Source: Yersinia entomophaga
Lineage (GTDB): Bacteria; Pseudomonadota; Gammaproteobacteria; Enterobacterales; Enterobacteriaceae
DNA length: 64,000 bases
Reading direction: 5' to 3'
Assembly (NCBI RefSeq): GCF_001656035.1
Contig: NZ_CP010029.1
Span: 2,057,076-2,121,075 of the forward strand
Shown here piece after piece: positions 20,811 to 29,787 of the stretch (its first letter is position 1; every line of letters starts with the position of its first letter). Under the pieces are notes generated by a model that searched no databases, had not been told where the DNA came from, and saw only the letters and a program-made list of their open reading frames with translations. Both the position numbers and the translations under genes were made by a program.

Positions 20811-21911
20811 ATGATGCAAGCGCAACAGTTCGCGCAAGTGGTGCTTGACTGGTACCAAAGCTACGGTCGCAAAACCCTACCGTGGCAACGGGACAAGACA
20901 CCTTACCAAGTATGGCTATCGGAAGTGATGTTGCAACAAACTCAGGTTGCCACCGTCATTCCTTACTTCCAACGCTTTATGACGCGTTTCCCCGATGTGC
21001 GGGCGCTGGCTGCTGCGCCATTGGATGAAGTATTGCACCTGTGGACAGGTTTGGGTTACTACGCTCGCGCTCGTAATCTTCACAAGGCGGCGCAGACCAT
21101 TGTGGCCAAACATCAGGGTGAATTCCCTACCACTTTTGAAGAAATTGCCGATTTGCCCGGAATTGGCCGCTCTACCGCAGGCGCTATTTTGTCGCTGGCG
21201 CTGGGGCAGCATTTCCCGATCCTCGACGGTAACGTGAAACGGGTTCTGGCTCGCTGCTATGCGGTAGATGGCTGGCCGGGGAAAAAAGACGTGGAAAAAC
21301 GGCTATGGCAAATCAGCGAAGACGTCACGCCAGCTAAGGGCGTGGGCCAGTTTAACCAGGCGATGATGGACCTTGGAGCGATGGTTTGTACTCGTTCCAA
21401 GCCGAAGTGCGAACTTTGTCCGCTAAACGCTGGCTGTATTGCATACGCCAACCATAGCTGGCCACAATATCCGGGGAAAAAACCGAAACAAACCATACCG
21501 GAAAAAACCGCGTATTTCTTATTGATTCAAAATCATACGCAGGTTTGGCTCGAGCAGCGCCCTCCCGTTGGGCTGTGGGGCGGATTATTCTGCTTCCCGC
21601 AGTTTAGTGAAAGAGAAGATCTCAGTCACTGGTTGCAGCAAAAAGGGCTACCAGAGCAAGGTTTGCAGCAGCTAACCGCTTTTCGTCACACCTTTAGCCA
21701 CTTCCATTTGGATATCGTGCCGATATGGATGAATGCGGTAACCCTGAGTGGATGCATGGATGAAGGAGCGGGTCTCTGGTATAACTTAGCACAGCCACCG
21801 TCGGTAGGGCTTGCTGCGCCCGTTGAGCGCCTGTTGCAGCAGTTGGCCAAGCAGCCTCCTACCCAAGCAGCTTTATTTGGCGATAGTGCCACAAATGAGG
21901 ATTTAGCATGA
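20811..21911 (+). CDS. mutY: A/G-specific adenine DNA glycosylase
   Basis: Removes adenine mispaired with 8-oxoguanine. 366 aa. Catalytic glutamate in [13 protein letters not shown], helix-hairpin-helix [13 protein letters not shown], catalytic aspartate in [12 protein letters not shown], 4Fe-4S motif C-x6-C-xx-C-x5-C ([17 protein letters not shown]), and a C-terminal NUDIX-like domain ([26 protein letters not shown]). The second ATG at 20814 matches the E. coli start as well. Overlaps yggX by 4 bp. Confidence 0.97.
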   Translation: MMQAQQFAQVVLDWYQSYGRKTLPWQRDKTPYQVWLSEVMLQQTQVATVIPYFQRFMTRFPDVRALAAAPLDEVLHLWTGLGYYARARNLHKAAQTIVAKHQGEFPTTFEEIADLPGIGRSTAGAILSLALGQHFPILDGNVKRVLARCYAVDGWPGKKDVEKRLWQISEDVTPAKGVGQFNQAMMDLGAMVCTRSKPKCELCPLNAGCIAYANHSWPQYPGKKPKQTIPEKTAYFLLIQNHTQVWLEQRPPVGLWGGLFCFPQFSEREDLSHWLQQKGLPEQGLQQLTAFRHTFSHFHLDIVPIWMNAVTLSGCMDEGAGLWYNLAQPPSVGLAAPVERLLQQLAKQPPTQAALFGDSATNEDLA

Positions 21912-22180
21912 GCAGAACGATTTTTTGCACATTTTTACAAAAGGATGCTGAAGGGCAGGATTTCCAGCTCTATCCGGGTGAAGTTGGCAAACGCATTTAT
22001 AACGAAATCTCAAAAGAAGCCTGGTCACAGTGGATCACTAAACAAACCATGCTGATTAATGAGAAAAAACTCAGCATGATGAATGTGGAAGACCGCAAAT
22101 TACTGGAACAGGAAATGATTAACTTCCTGTTCGAAGGGCAGGATGTTCACATCGAAGGGTATACCCCGCCGAGTAAGTAA
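21908..22180 (+). CDS. yggX: Fe(2+)-trafficking protein
   Basis: 90 aa. [24 protein letters not shown] holds the conserved cysteine C7. It protects iron-sulfur clusters from oxidative damage and helps move iron, in line with its overlap with the iron-sulfur enzyme gene mutY (ATGA-type coupling). Confidence 0.96.
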   Translation: MSRTIFCTFLQKDAEGQDFQLYPGEVGKRIYNEISKEAWSQWITKQTMLINEKKLSMMNVEDRKLLEQEMINFLFEGQDVHIEGYTPPSK

Positions 22181-22237
22181 CGCCAAAGGGCCAGTCATGG
22201 CCCTGATGTTATTCCTCATCACGATATGGCTTGTAAG

Positions 22238-23314
22238 ATGAAGAAAATTTTAGCTTTGCTAGTGATTGCCCCATTATTAGTTTCCTGCTCGGGCAATAAA
22301 GATCAGGCCAATAATGAAGCCTTTATCAAAGACACCAATGGGTTCGAAATCTTAATGGGCCAATTTGCCCACAATATCGAAAACATTTGGGGTTTGAGTG
22401 AAGTTTTGATCGCCGGTCCGAAAGACTACGTAAAATATACCGATCAATACCAAACCCGTAGCCACATCAACTTTGATGCCGGTACCATTACGGTAGAAAC
22501 CATCGCAACAACCGATCCTGCCGCTCACCTGCGTCAGGCGATTATCACGACTTTATTAATGGGTGATGATCCCGGTTCGATCGACCTTTATTCCGATGTT
22601 AACGACATCCAGATCAGTAAAGAGCCGTTCCTTTACGGTCAGGTGTTGGATAACAATGGTCAGCCAATTCGTTGGGAATGGCGGGCCGCGCATTTTGCAG
22701 ATTACCTGTTACAAACCAGAATGAAAAAACGGACTTCCGGTCTGCATGTCATCTGGTCGGTTACGCTGCAACTAGTGCCAAACCACTTAGACAAACGAGC
22801 CCACAAATATCTGCCGCTGGTTCGACGTTCGGCGGAAAAATATGGCGTGGAAGAATCGCTTATATTGGCGATTATGCAAACGGAATCTAGCTTCAACCCT
22901 TATGCGGTCAGCGGTTCTGATGCTCTGGGTCTGATGCAGGTAGTACAGCACACCGCCGGTAAAGACGTATTCAGATTGAAAGGGAAAAGCGGGCAGCCAA
23001 GCCGTAGCTATTTATTCGATCCTGAAAACAACATCGATGCAGGTACGGCTTATCTGTCTATTCTGCAAAATAGCTATCTCGGCGGCATCCAGAATGCCAC
23101 CGCCCGTCGTTATGCGGTAATTACCGCCTATAACGGTGGCGCAGGTAGCGTATTACGCGTATTCCATAGCGATAAGAATCGGGCGTTCTCCATTATCAAC
23201 AGCATGGCACCGGGTGATGTATTCCAAACGCTAACCACCAAACACCCGGCAGCGGAATCTCGCCGTTATCTGGTAAAAGTAAACAGCGCTCAGAAGAGCT
23301 ATCGCCGATATTAA
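22238..23314 (+). CDS. mltC: Membrane-bound lytic murein transglycosylase C
   Basis: Outer-membrane lipoprotein that cleaves peptidoglycan to 1,6-anhydro muropeptides. 358 aa from the ATG at 22238, giving [17 protein letters not shown] with a lipobox whose cysteine is residue 17. The SLT domain begins [31 protein letters not shown], with the catalytic glutamate in MQTES. A strong terminator follows. An in-frame ATG four codons upstream is a less likely start. Confidence 0.97.
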   Translation: MKKILALLVIAPLLVSCSGNKDQANNEAFIKDTNGFEILMGQFAHNIENIWGLSEVLIAGPKDYVKYTDQYQTRSHINFDAGTITVETIATTDPAAHLRQAIITTLLMGDDPGSIDLYSDVNDIQISKEPFLYGQVLDNNGQPIRWEWRAAHFADYLLQTRMKKRTSGLHVIWSVTLQLVPNHLDKRAHKYLPLVRRSAEKYGVEESLILAIMQTESSFNPYAVSGSDALGLMQVVQHTAGKDVFRLKGKSGQPSRSYLFDPENNIDAGTAYLSILQNSYLGGIQNATARRYAVITAYNGGAGSVLRVFHSDKNRAFSIINSMAPGDVFQTLTTKHPAAESRRYLVKVNSAQKSYRRY

Positions 23315-23340
23315 TTTAGCTTTATTCCTAAATAACCGGT

Positions 23341-23373
23341 AAAAATGGCACAGTTTTCTGTGCCATTTTTTTT
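23341..23373 (+). terminator. Terminator after mltC
   Basis: AATGGCACAG and CTGTGCCATT pair around a 4-nt loop, followed by eight T. Classic intrinsic terminator. Confidence 0.92.
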
Positions 23374-23511
23374 ATTCTCAGAAAGCACCAATACCACTCT
23401 TTGCCAGACAGAAATTGTGTTCATTATCACAGTGCACGCAAGAACAATGGGAAATAAACCACGGCAGCCTATAGTAAAAGCTCCTCCCTTCTTATTACTC
23501 AGACTGAACAA

Positions 23512-24261
23512 ATGGATCTTGGATTTACGCTATTCGAATTAGCAGCCATATTTGCCACCATGGTTGTCGCCTACATTATCTTTGGCCTGACCGGGTTCGG
23601 CTCCGCACTTATTGCTAGCCCGGTTTTAGCACTTTTTATCCCAGTCGCAAAAATTGTCCCTCTATTGGCAATAGTAGATATGTTCGCTGCCGTTACTAAC
23701 GTCGCCAGACACAGTAGGAATGCCGATCTTGGTGAGCTTAAGCGACTGATACCCATGATGATTATCGGCAGCTTAATTGGCGCTACAATTTTACTCAAAA
23801 CCCGTCCGGACATTCTTTTATTAGCCTTAGGGATATTTGTCATTCTTTACGCGCTCTATTCTTTGAGTCGACGTAAACCTCTGGGGAAATTCAAAACGGC
23901 GGCAGCCGTGCCTTTTGGCTTAGTCGGCGGCGTGTTTAGTGCGCTATTTGGCAGCGGCGGGTTTATCTATGCCATTTATTTATCTGGTCGAATAGAAAGC
24001 AAAGATAACCTGCGCATCACCCAAACAACATTGATAGGTTTGAGCACCTTCACCCGCGTTATTTTATTTACGCTGGCCGGTGTTTATATGGATTTATCGA
24101 TCTTATTGATGGTGTTGCTGTTAGCCCCAGGTATGCTGGCAGGCTTAACCCTCGCTAATAGGATCAGTTTAGGTATCAACCGCGAGCAGCTAATAAAACT
24201 AATAAATATCCTGTTACTGTTATCTGGTCTGGTTCTGTTAGGTCGCTATTTCAGCCAATAA
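23512..24261 (+). CDS. TSUP/TauE-SafE family membrane permease
   Basis: 249 aa with about eight hydrophobic segments and the paired family motif FGLTGFGSALIASP near the N-terminus and VGGVFSALFGSGGFIYAIYLS in the middle. The family exports or imports sulfur-containing anions such as sulfite or sulfoacetate and other organic anions; the substrate here cannot be assigned. It lies alone between mltC and the convergent speC. The gap after it holds a strong hairpin (GATACCACCGG / CCGGTGGTATC). Confidence 0.8.
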   Translation: MDLGFTLFELAAIFATMVVAYIIFGLTGFGSALIASPVLALFIPVAKIVPLLAIVDMFAAVTNVARHSRNADLGELKRLIPMMIIGSLIGATILLKTRPDILLLALGIFVILYALYSLSRRKPLGKFKTAAAVPFGLVGGVFSALFGSGGFIYAIYLSGRIESKDNLRITQTTLIGLSTFTRVILFTLAGVYMDLSILLMVLLLAPGMLAGLTLANRISLGINREQLIKLINILLLLSGLVLLGRYFSQ

Positions 24262-24309
24262 TATGCATCTCCAGATACCACCGGCTAACCCGGTGGTATC
24301 AGAAAAAAA

Positions 24310-26472
24310 TCAGTCTGCGATGACGTACCCCAAAATACGTCGCCACTCAACGTCACCCTTTTCGATATATACGCCCTGTAATTCCGGTGAGAATCCCGGT
24401 AATAGGTTAATTCCCTCTTCCAGTGCGAGGAAATAGCGCTGAGCGGCACCACCCCATACTTCACCGGGAACGACGCAAAGTACGCCCGGAGGATAAGGCA
24501 AAGCGCCTTCTGCGGCGATTCGCCCTTCAGCTTCCGCTATCGGAATTAGCTCAATATTATCTCGGATAAACTGAATATTGGCATCCTGCGAATTCATGAC
24601 TACCTGCGGCAAGCTGGCTTTGCGGAACATCTCTTTTTGCAGCTGTTTTACGTCATGACTCACGTATAAATTGTGCATTTCCTGACATAAACGGCGCAGA
24701 GTATATCCGCGATAACGCTGCTCATTCTTCCGATATACCGTCGGCAATACGTCACACAGCAATGAATCTTGCCCAACGTGTCGCTCAAACTGCGCCAACA
24801 TTTCTACCAGATGAGCCATTTTAGCGCTATTTTCAGCCGGCGTGAGCAAGAACAAAATTGAATTAAGATCGCACTTCTCTGGCACAATGCCATTTTCCCG
24901 CAGGAAGTGAGCCAAAATAGTCGCGGGAATACCAAACTCGCTATATTGGCCGCTGGCCACATCAATACCAGGCGTCGTCAGTAATAATTTGCAGGGATCG
25001 ACCAGATATTGATCGTCGGTATAACCATCAAAGCCGTGCCATTTCTCTCTAGGTACAAAATCAAAGAAACGGGCATCATTCGCAATTGTCTCAGTGGCAT
25101 AGTCCTGCCAGTTCTTGCCATTTATCTGTAGCGGGATAAAGGGTTTTAGCAATGAGCAACGTTCCAATATTAATTTTCGCGCCTCGATACCCAATCTGAC
25201 ACAATCCATCCACATATTGCGACCACTGGCACCAGAATGAATTTTGGCATTAACATCCAACGCGGCAAACAGCGGATAAAATGGGCTGGTAGAAGCATGC
25301 AGCATAAAAGCGTTATTAAACCGTTTATGATTACAGTGTCGTTTCTGCCCTTTAATGTGATTATCTTTTTTGTGCACCTGTGAGGTTTGGGAGAAACCAG
25401 CCTGCTGTTTATGGACTGACTGGGTCACAATAATCCCTGGGTCATCTTCATTTAATTCCAGCAACAGCGGAGAGCAATCTTTCAGCATCGGAATAAACTG
25501 CTCATATCCTACCCACGCCGAATCAAACAAAATGTAATCACACAGATGACCAATGCTGTCCACAACCTGACGAGCGTTATAGATCGTACCGTCGTAGGTT
25601 CCTAATTGAATGATTGCTAATCGAAATGGCCGAGCTTCATCGGCACGCTCAGGAGCGACTTCCCGCAACTGCTGACGTAAATAACGTTCATTGAAGCAAT
25701 GTGCATCAATTCCGCCAATAAAACCAAAAGGATTACGAGCGGTTTCTAAATATATTGGCGTGGCTCCGGCCTGAATCAACGCACCGTGATGGTTTGATTT
25801 ATGATTATTACGATCGAACAGCACCAAATCTCCGCGAGTTAATAGTGCATTAGCCACCACTTTATTAGCTGCAGATGTTCCGTTTAGCACAAAATAGGTT
25901 TTGTTAGCGTTAAACACTTTTGCCGCGTGCTTCTGCGCATCTTTGGCCGCGCCTTCATGGATCAACAAATCGCCCAATTTGACATCAGCATTGCACATAT
26001 CAGAGCGGAAAAGCGTTTCACCGTAAAATTCGTAAAATTGCCGACCGGCCGGATGTTTACGGAAAAACTCCCCCCCCTGATGACCGGGGCAGGCAAAAGT
26101 CGAGTTTTTCATTTCGACGTATTTTTTCAGCGTTGAGAAAAACGGCGGTAACAGGTTTTTTTCATATTCAGCAGCAGAGGCTTCAAGTTGAGCGAGATAA
26201 AAAGCTTTATTATTTTCGCCCAAAGCCATTACACCTTTAATCAGTGGCAGGTAATCAACGGACACTTGTTGATCGCCTTGCGCAGCAATAAAAGTGGGTA
26301 TCCCGAAGCCCTGATTATGCAATTCCGCCAGAATACCGCTATTGACGTCTTCCAGAGAAACCAGAATCACCGCGACGTCGGTAAAGTCAGTTTCATAAAG
26401 ACATACTACCTCGCGTGGGGTAGCCAGATAGGAAACCAAATTTGCGCTTGCTGCTATTTTCAACTGTGTCAT
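24310..26472 (-). CDS. speC: Ornithine decarboxylase, biosynthetic type
   Basis: PLP enzyme making putrescine from ornithine. From the ATG at 26472 it is 720 aa (MTQLKIAASANLVSYL), close to E. coli SpeC; the longer frame to 26511 adds 13 residues without a good start signal. Wing domain first, then NSTFACPGHQGGEFF, DSAWVGYEQF and the PLP lysine motif TQSVHKQQAGFSQTSQ. Resemblance to SpeC is stronger than I recall for the acid-inducible SpeF. Stands before tRNA-Phe on the opposite strand. Confidence 0.95.
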   Translation of the reverse strand: MTQLKIAASANLVSYLATPREVVCLYETDFTDVAVILVSLEDVNSGILAELHNQGFGIPTFIAAQGDQQVSVDYLPLIKGVMALGENNKAFYLAQLEASAAEYEKNLLPPFFSTLKKYVEMKNSTFACPGHQGGEFFRKHPAGRQFYEFYGETLFRSDMCNADVKLGDLLIHEGAAKDAQKHAAKVFNANKTYFVLNGTSAANKVVANALLTRGDLVLFDRNNHKSNHHGALIQAGATPIYLETARNPFGFIGGIDAHCFNERYLRQQLREVAPERADEARPFRLAIIQLGTYDGTIYNARQVVDSIGHLCDYILFDSAWVGYEQFIPMLKDCSPLLLELNEDDPGIIVTQSVHKQQAGFSQTSQVHKKDNHIKGQKRHCNHKRFNNAFMLHASTSPFYPLFAALDVNAKIHSGASGRNMWMDCVRLGIEARKLILERCSLLKPFIPLQINGKNWQDYATETIANDARFFDFVPREKWHGFDGYTDDQYLVDPCKLLLTTPGIDVASGQYSEFGIPATILAHFLRENGIVPEKCDLNSILFLLTPAENSAKMAHLVEMLAQFERHVGQDSLLCDVLPTVYRKNEQRYRGYTLRRLCQEMHNLYVSHDVKQLQKEMFRKASLPQVVMNSQDANIQFIRDNIELIPIAEAEGRIAAEGALPYPPGVLCVVPGEVWGGAAQRYFLALEEGINLLPGFSPELQGVYIEKGDVEWRRILGYVIAD

Positions 26473-27139
26473 GTTACCGAGTCTCAAACTGTCAGGGATG
26501 AGTCGTGCCACCCAGGCACAAAGATGAAATCTTATGAGATAAATACACCTAATAATATTCCGTAAGTTGCTATTGAATTAGCTGAATGACTGATGAACCG
26601 ATGTGGAGAAAAACACGAGCGGAGCATGATCTATCTCATTTCAGCTGTAACCAATAGACATCAGTAAAATCAGAGAATGAACTCTAGTTTTAATCATGCC
26701 TAACAGTGAGCAGAGGTAGCCTTACCGCATAGGAGAAACAGCAGAGGAATCATAGAAGGGCAAGAAATAGTGATAGGAATAAATCATTGGCTGACGGGGG
26801 AGATTTTGCGTCAAAAAAAAAGATACAACACTTGTCATGGACGCCCCTCTTTAGCCTGATTTAGCGTAATAGGATATGAGTTTCGCGCAATAATTGCATT
26901 TTTATTAGTGTGACTCAAGTGGTAAATATTCACTAATTGTGAATATTTAATCCATTGTTATGCAATCAACTAGAAATTAAGGGGTTATGGTTCGCAGGCG
27001 CTAAACCACACTGTCACTGATTCCCTCCTCCTCATCGGGCTGTATTTCACCTTACCTGACCGAAAAGGCAGCAAACGATCGACTTTATGACAGAAACTCA
27101 TTGACGATTTAGTGCCAATACGGTTTAATGCGCCCCGTT
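26473..27139. other. Divergent intergenic region between speC and tRNA-Phe
   Basis: About 670 bp with no convincing gene. It should contain the speC promoter and leader on the minus strand and the tRNA-Phe promoter at its right end. AT-rich around 26800-26960. Confidence 0.6.
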
Positions 27140-27215
27140 GCCCGGATAGCTCAGTCGGTAGAGCAGGGGATTGAAAATCCCCGTGTCCTTGGTTCGATTC
27201 CGAGTCCGGGCACCA
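27140..27215 (+). tRNA. tRNA-Phe (anticodon GAA)
   Basis: 76-nt cloverleaf with the acceptor stem GCCCGGA / TCCGGGC, anticodon stem GGGGA / TCCCC, loop TTGAAAA with anticodon GAA, T-loop GGTTCGATTCC, and encoded discriminator plus CCA. Followed by an intrinsic terminator. Its last 16 nt are repeated 159 bp downstream. Confidence 0.98.
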
Positions 27216-27345
27216 TATTTAGAGAAACCAGCCTACGGCTGGTTTTTTGCTTTCTGGCATCTGGACTCTTCATCGAACACGTTCGATTATTCGAGCCAAA
27301 GGCTCTCACCCCTTCGGGGCCGTCGCAAGCGACGTTCAAAGCCGC
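27200..27345. repeat. Direct repeat, copy 1 (overlaps 3' end of tRNA-Phe)
   Basis: 146 bp starting with the last 16 nt of tRNA-Phe and running through its terminator and several small GC-rich hairpins. Copy 2 lies exactly 159 bp on and differs at one position that I can see (TTCGGGG against TGCGGGG). A break inside the tRNA T-arm is typical of tRNA-targeted integrases, though tandem duplication explains it as well. Confidence 0.95.
27228..27248 (+). terminator. tRNA-Phe terminator
   Basis: CCAGCC / GGCTGG stem with a 3-nt loop and six T. An identical copy is at 27387-27407 in the second repeat. Confidence 0.9.
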
Positions 27346-27358
27346 CTAGCGGCGTTGT

Positions 27359-27504
27359 CCGAGTCCGGGCACCATATTTAGAGAAACCAGCCTACGGCTG
27401 GTTTTTTGCTTTCTGGCATCTGGACTCTTCATCGAACACGTTCGATTATTCGAGCCAAAGGCTCTCACCCCTGCGGGGCCGTCGCAAGCGACGTTCAAAG
27501 CCGC
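27359..27504. repeat. Direct repeat, copy 2 (carries a 16-nt tRNA-Phe 3' fragment)
   Basis: Second copy of the 146-bp unit. It starts with CCGAGTCCGGGCACCA, the tRNA-Phe 3' end with CCA, but no 5' part of a tRNA precedes it. The 13 bp between the copies are GCC- and GTT-rich and unremarkable. Confidence 0.95.
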
Positions 27505-28317
27505 TGAAACGAAATGTCTCGCAAACTCAGATGTCGTGCAAAACCTTTATTACATCTGGGTATCGTTTCACTGCTTATTCTCTTAACCACTTCCCCACGG
27601 CATAGTCTAATAAAAAGAATCGCAGATAAACCATCGCCGATGCTGTCTGACTCCAAAATGAACTGCACTCGATAAAAAGACTATCGGGCTAATGAACATA
27701 TTGAGGGAGAGTAGCGGAATGACTCAAATAGGAAAAATTTATGCTGGCAGGTTAAATTTATTCGTTACTTAGATATTGATAATAACTCTCTTTCAAGATC
27801 TTTTACGTCAATAAAAAATTAATATAACTAATACAGGATGCTTATCATTTATTTCTCAATCAAATTTATAACCCAATGAAAAACAGTACTAATTACATTA
27901 TAAAAGCAGAGATTGAATGTATAAAAAACATAAGCCTATACTTCACAATAAATACAATAAGGGTGACATGCGTTTATTATCATACAAAATAAAAAAGCAC
28001 CAGCAATACAACAAATTGTCAGAAAAACCTCAGCCATAAAAATCTGTAGGAATTTTCCCACATAAATTGGTTCGCTTATCCTATGTCCAGCCAGATATAT
28101 TTTCTATATCATTCTCTCATCAAGTAATAGACGCAGATAAATAATGACTGCCAAATTACTTTTAATAAAAGGCACGTGGAAACCTGACGAGTATAACCGA
28201 ATAACATTCGCGAACATAGTCACTAGCCCACTTCACATATATAAAGTTAAACACTCATTCCTATCTAAATACGAATGAATGCTAACCGCACATTTAATTA
28301 TTGTATTGGAGTTTTAA
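27505..28317. other. AT-rich region before the fimbrial operon
   Basis: About 810 bp, strongly AT-rich from 27.7 kb, with no coding sequence I can support. It should carry the fimbrial promoter near its right end; GGAG before the ATG at 28318 is the ribosome binding site. I saw no long inverted repeats of the fimS invertible-promoter kind. Confidence 0.55.
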
Positions 28318-28848
28318 ATGAATAAGATTACTTTGGCTATCGCGTTATTCTCTGCATCCACAACCGTAGCAATGGCGGCGAGCAATAATACAATTACATT
28401 CCAAGGGGAAGTCACAGCGCAAACCTGTTCAGTGACAGTCAACGGGCTTGACGCAAACCCAATGGTTTTGCTGCCAACGGTATCAAGTACAGATTTAGAT
28501 GCTTCTGGTAAAACAGCAGGTAAGACAACCTTTACTCTGGGTGTTGCCGGCTGTGCTCCAGGGGTTGATGATATTGACATCAAAACTGTGTTTGTAGGTA
28601 GCCAGGTTACTACCGCCGGTAACCTAAAAAATACAGGCACCGCAACCAACGTTGAACTTCAATTACTGAAAGACTCAACCACAACAACCGGTATCGATCT
28701 GAATAGCGGTGTAGCACAAGATGGTATCGTGTTAAAAGCGGGTGATACATCAGCAGAACATGATTTTGCCGTTCAATACTATGCAACAGGGAAAACCACC
28801 CCAGGTTCAGTCATTGCCTCTGTCCAATATGCGGTTTCTTACCTGTAA
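28318..28848 (+). CDS. Major fimbrial subunit, type 1 family
   Basis: 176-aa pilin with a signal peptide (MNKITLAIALFSASTTVAMA, cleavage near residue 20). The mature protein starts ASNNTITFQGEVTAQTCSVTVNG and has the disulfide cysteines (TCSV and AGCAP). The C-terminal strand SVQYAVSYL ends with the penultimate tyrosine needed for chaperone recognition. First gene of a subunit-chaperone-usher-adhesin-chaperone operon. It is assembled at the outer membrane by donor-strand exchange. Confidence 0.92.
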   Translation: MNKITLAIALFSASTTVAMAASNNTITFQGEVTAQTCSVTVNGLDANPMVLLPTVSSTDLDASGKTAGKTTFTLGVAGCAPGVDDIDIKTVFVGSQVTTAGNLKNTGTATNVELQLLKDSTTTTGIDLNSGVAQDGIVLKAGDTSAEHDFAVQYYATGKTTPGSVIASVQYAVSYL

Positions 28849-29031
28849 AAAAATAAGCGTGACCGTATAGGATATACTTTAATTAACTGGTGCGGCAGGT
28901 ACGCTGCAAGTAAGTAAAATCACCCGAGGAACTTAGTAATAAGTTGCTCGGGTGAATGTATGCAGCATATCTCTGACCACACTCGGCAACCAGGGATATA
29001 GTTATTTCGCCCGCATTTAGAGGATATCCTC

Positions 29032-29763
29032 ATGGCAATTAATATACTTGGTTACCGTTACCTGTTTATCACTCTTTTACTTTTCATAGGCATGTCTTTC
29101 GCTCAGGCTAGTGTAGTCATGAACGGTAGCCGGATTATTTATTCCGCAGGGGAAAAAGAGCACAGCGTACAATTAACCAATAATGATAGCTTTCCTAATG
29201 CCATTCAGGTTTGGCTAGACAGCGGCGATGCCCAGTCAACACCAGACACAGGCAAGGCTCCTTTTATCGTTACCCCACCGTTCTTTCGCATTGAAGCTAA
29301 TGCAGGACAAACATTGCGCTTGAAATATACCGGCAGTGGTCTGCCGACGGACAGAGAGTCAGTGTTCTACCTGAATTTTTTACAGGTGCCCCCCGTCAAT
29401 AAAGCAGAAAAAAATAACAAAATGTTAGTGCTGATGCGTAATCGCATTAAAGTATTTTATCGGCCAGAAAATATTGCAGGCCGCGTAGATCAGGTACCCA
29501 GCGCACTCACTTTTAGCCTTCACCAACGAGGCAAGGATGTCGTTGTCACAGGAAAGAACCCCACTGGTTTCTATGCCACTATTGCCAGCGCGGAAGTCGT
29601 TGGAAGTGGTAAAAAACTTAATATGAAATCAGAAATGATTGCGCCTATGTCTCAAGCTGAGTGGGTTATTCCGAATTCATCGGCCCCCTCAAATGCTACC
29701 GTAAAGTTCCTACTCGTGAATGATTTCGGTGGGCAAGATACCGGCAGTTATAAAATTCAGTAG
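29032..29763 (+). CDS. Periplasmic fimbrial chaperone, PapD-like (first)
   Basis: 243 aa with a signal peptide (through SFAQA). The chaperone body SVVMNGSRIIYSAGEKEHSVQLTNND leads to FIVTPPFFRIEANAGQTLRLKYTG and LPTDRESVFYLNFLQVPP, the family signature with the conserved arginine and lysine that anchor the subunit C-terminus. AGAGGATATCCTC before the ATG gives the ribosome binding site. It delivers subunits to the usher encoded 24 bp downstream. Confidence 0.93.
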   Translation: MAINILGYRYLFITLLLFIGMSFAQASVVMNGSRIIYSAGEKEHSVQLTNNDSFPNAIQVWLDSGDAQSTPDTGKAPFIVTPPFFRIEANAGQTLRLKYTGSGLPTDRESVFYLNFLQVPPVNKAEKNNKMLVLMRNRIKVFYRPENIAGRVDQVPSALTFSLHQRGKDVVVTGKNPTGFYATIASAEVVGSGKKLNMKSEMIAPMSQAEWVIPNSSAPSNATVKFLLVNDFGGQDTGSYKIQ

Positions 29764-29787
29764 CATCTTTCCGGCGAAGGAATATTT

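Noticed and set aside
27171-27605. 144-codon frame across tRNA-Phe and both repeats
   Set aside because: Lies over a tRNA and its terminator and arises from the duplication itself.
27505-28317. Possible fimS-like invertible promoter before the fimbrial operon
   Set aside because: I found no pair of matching inverted repeats around the AT-rich interval and no recombinase gene.
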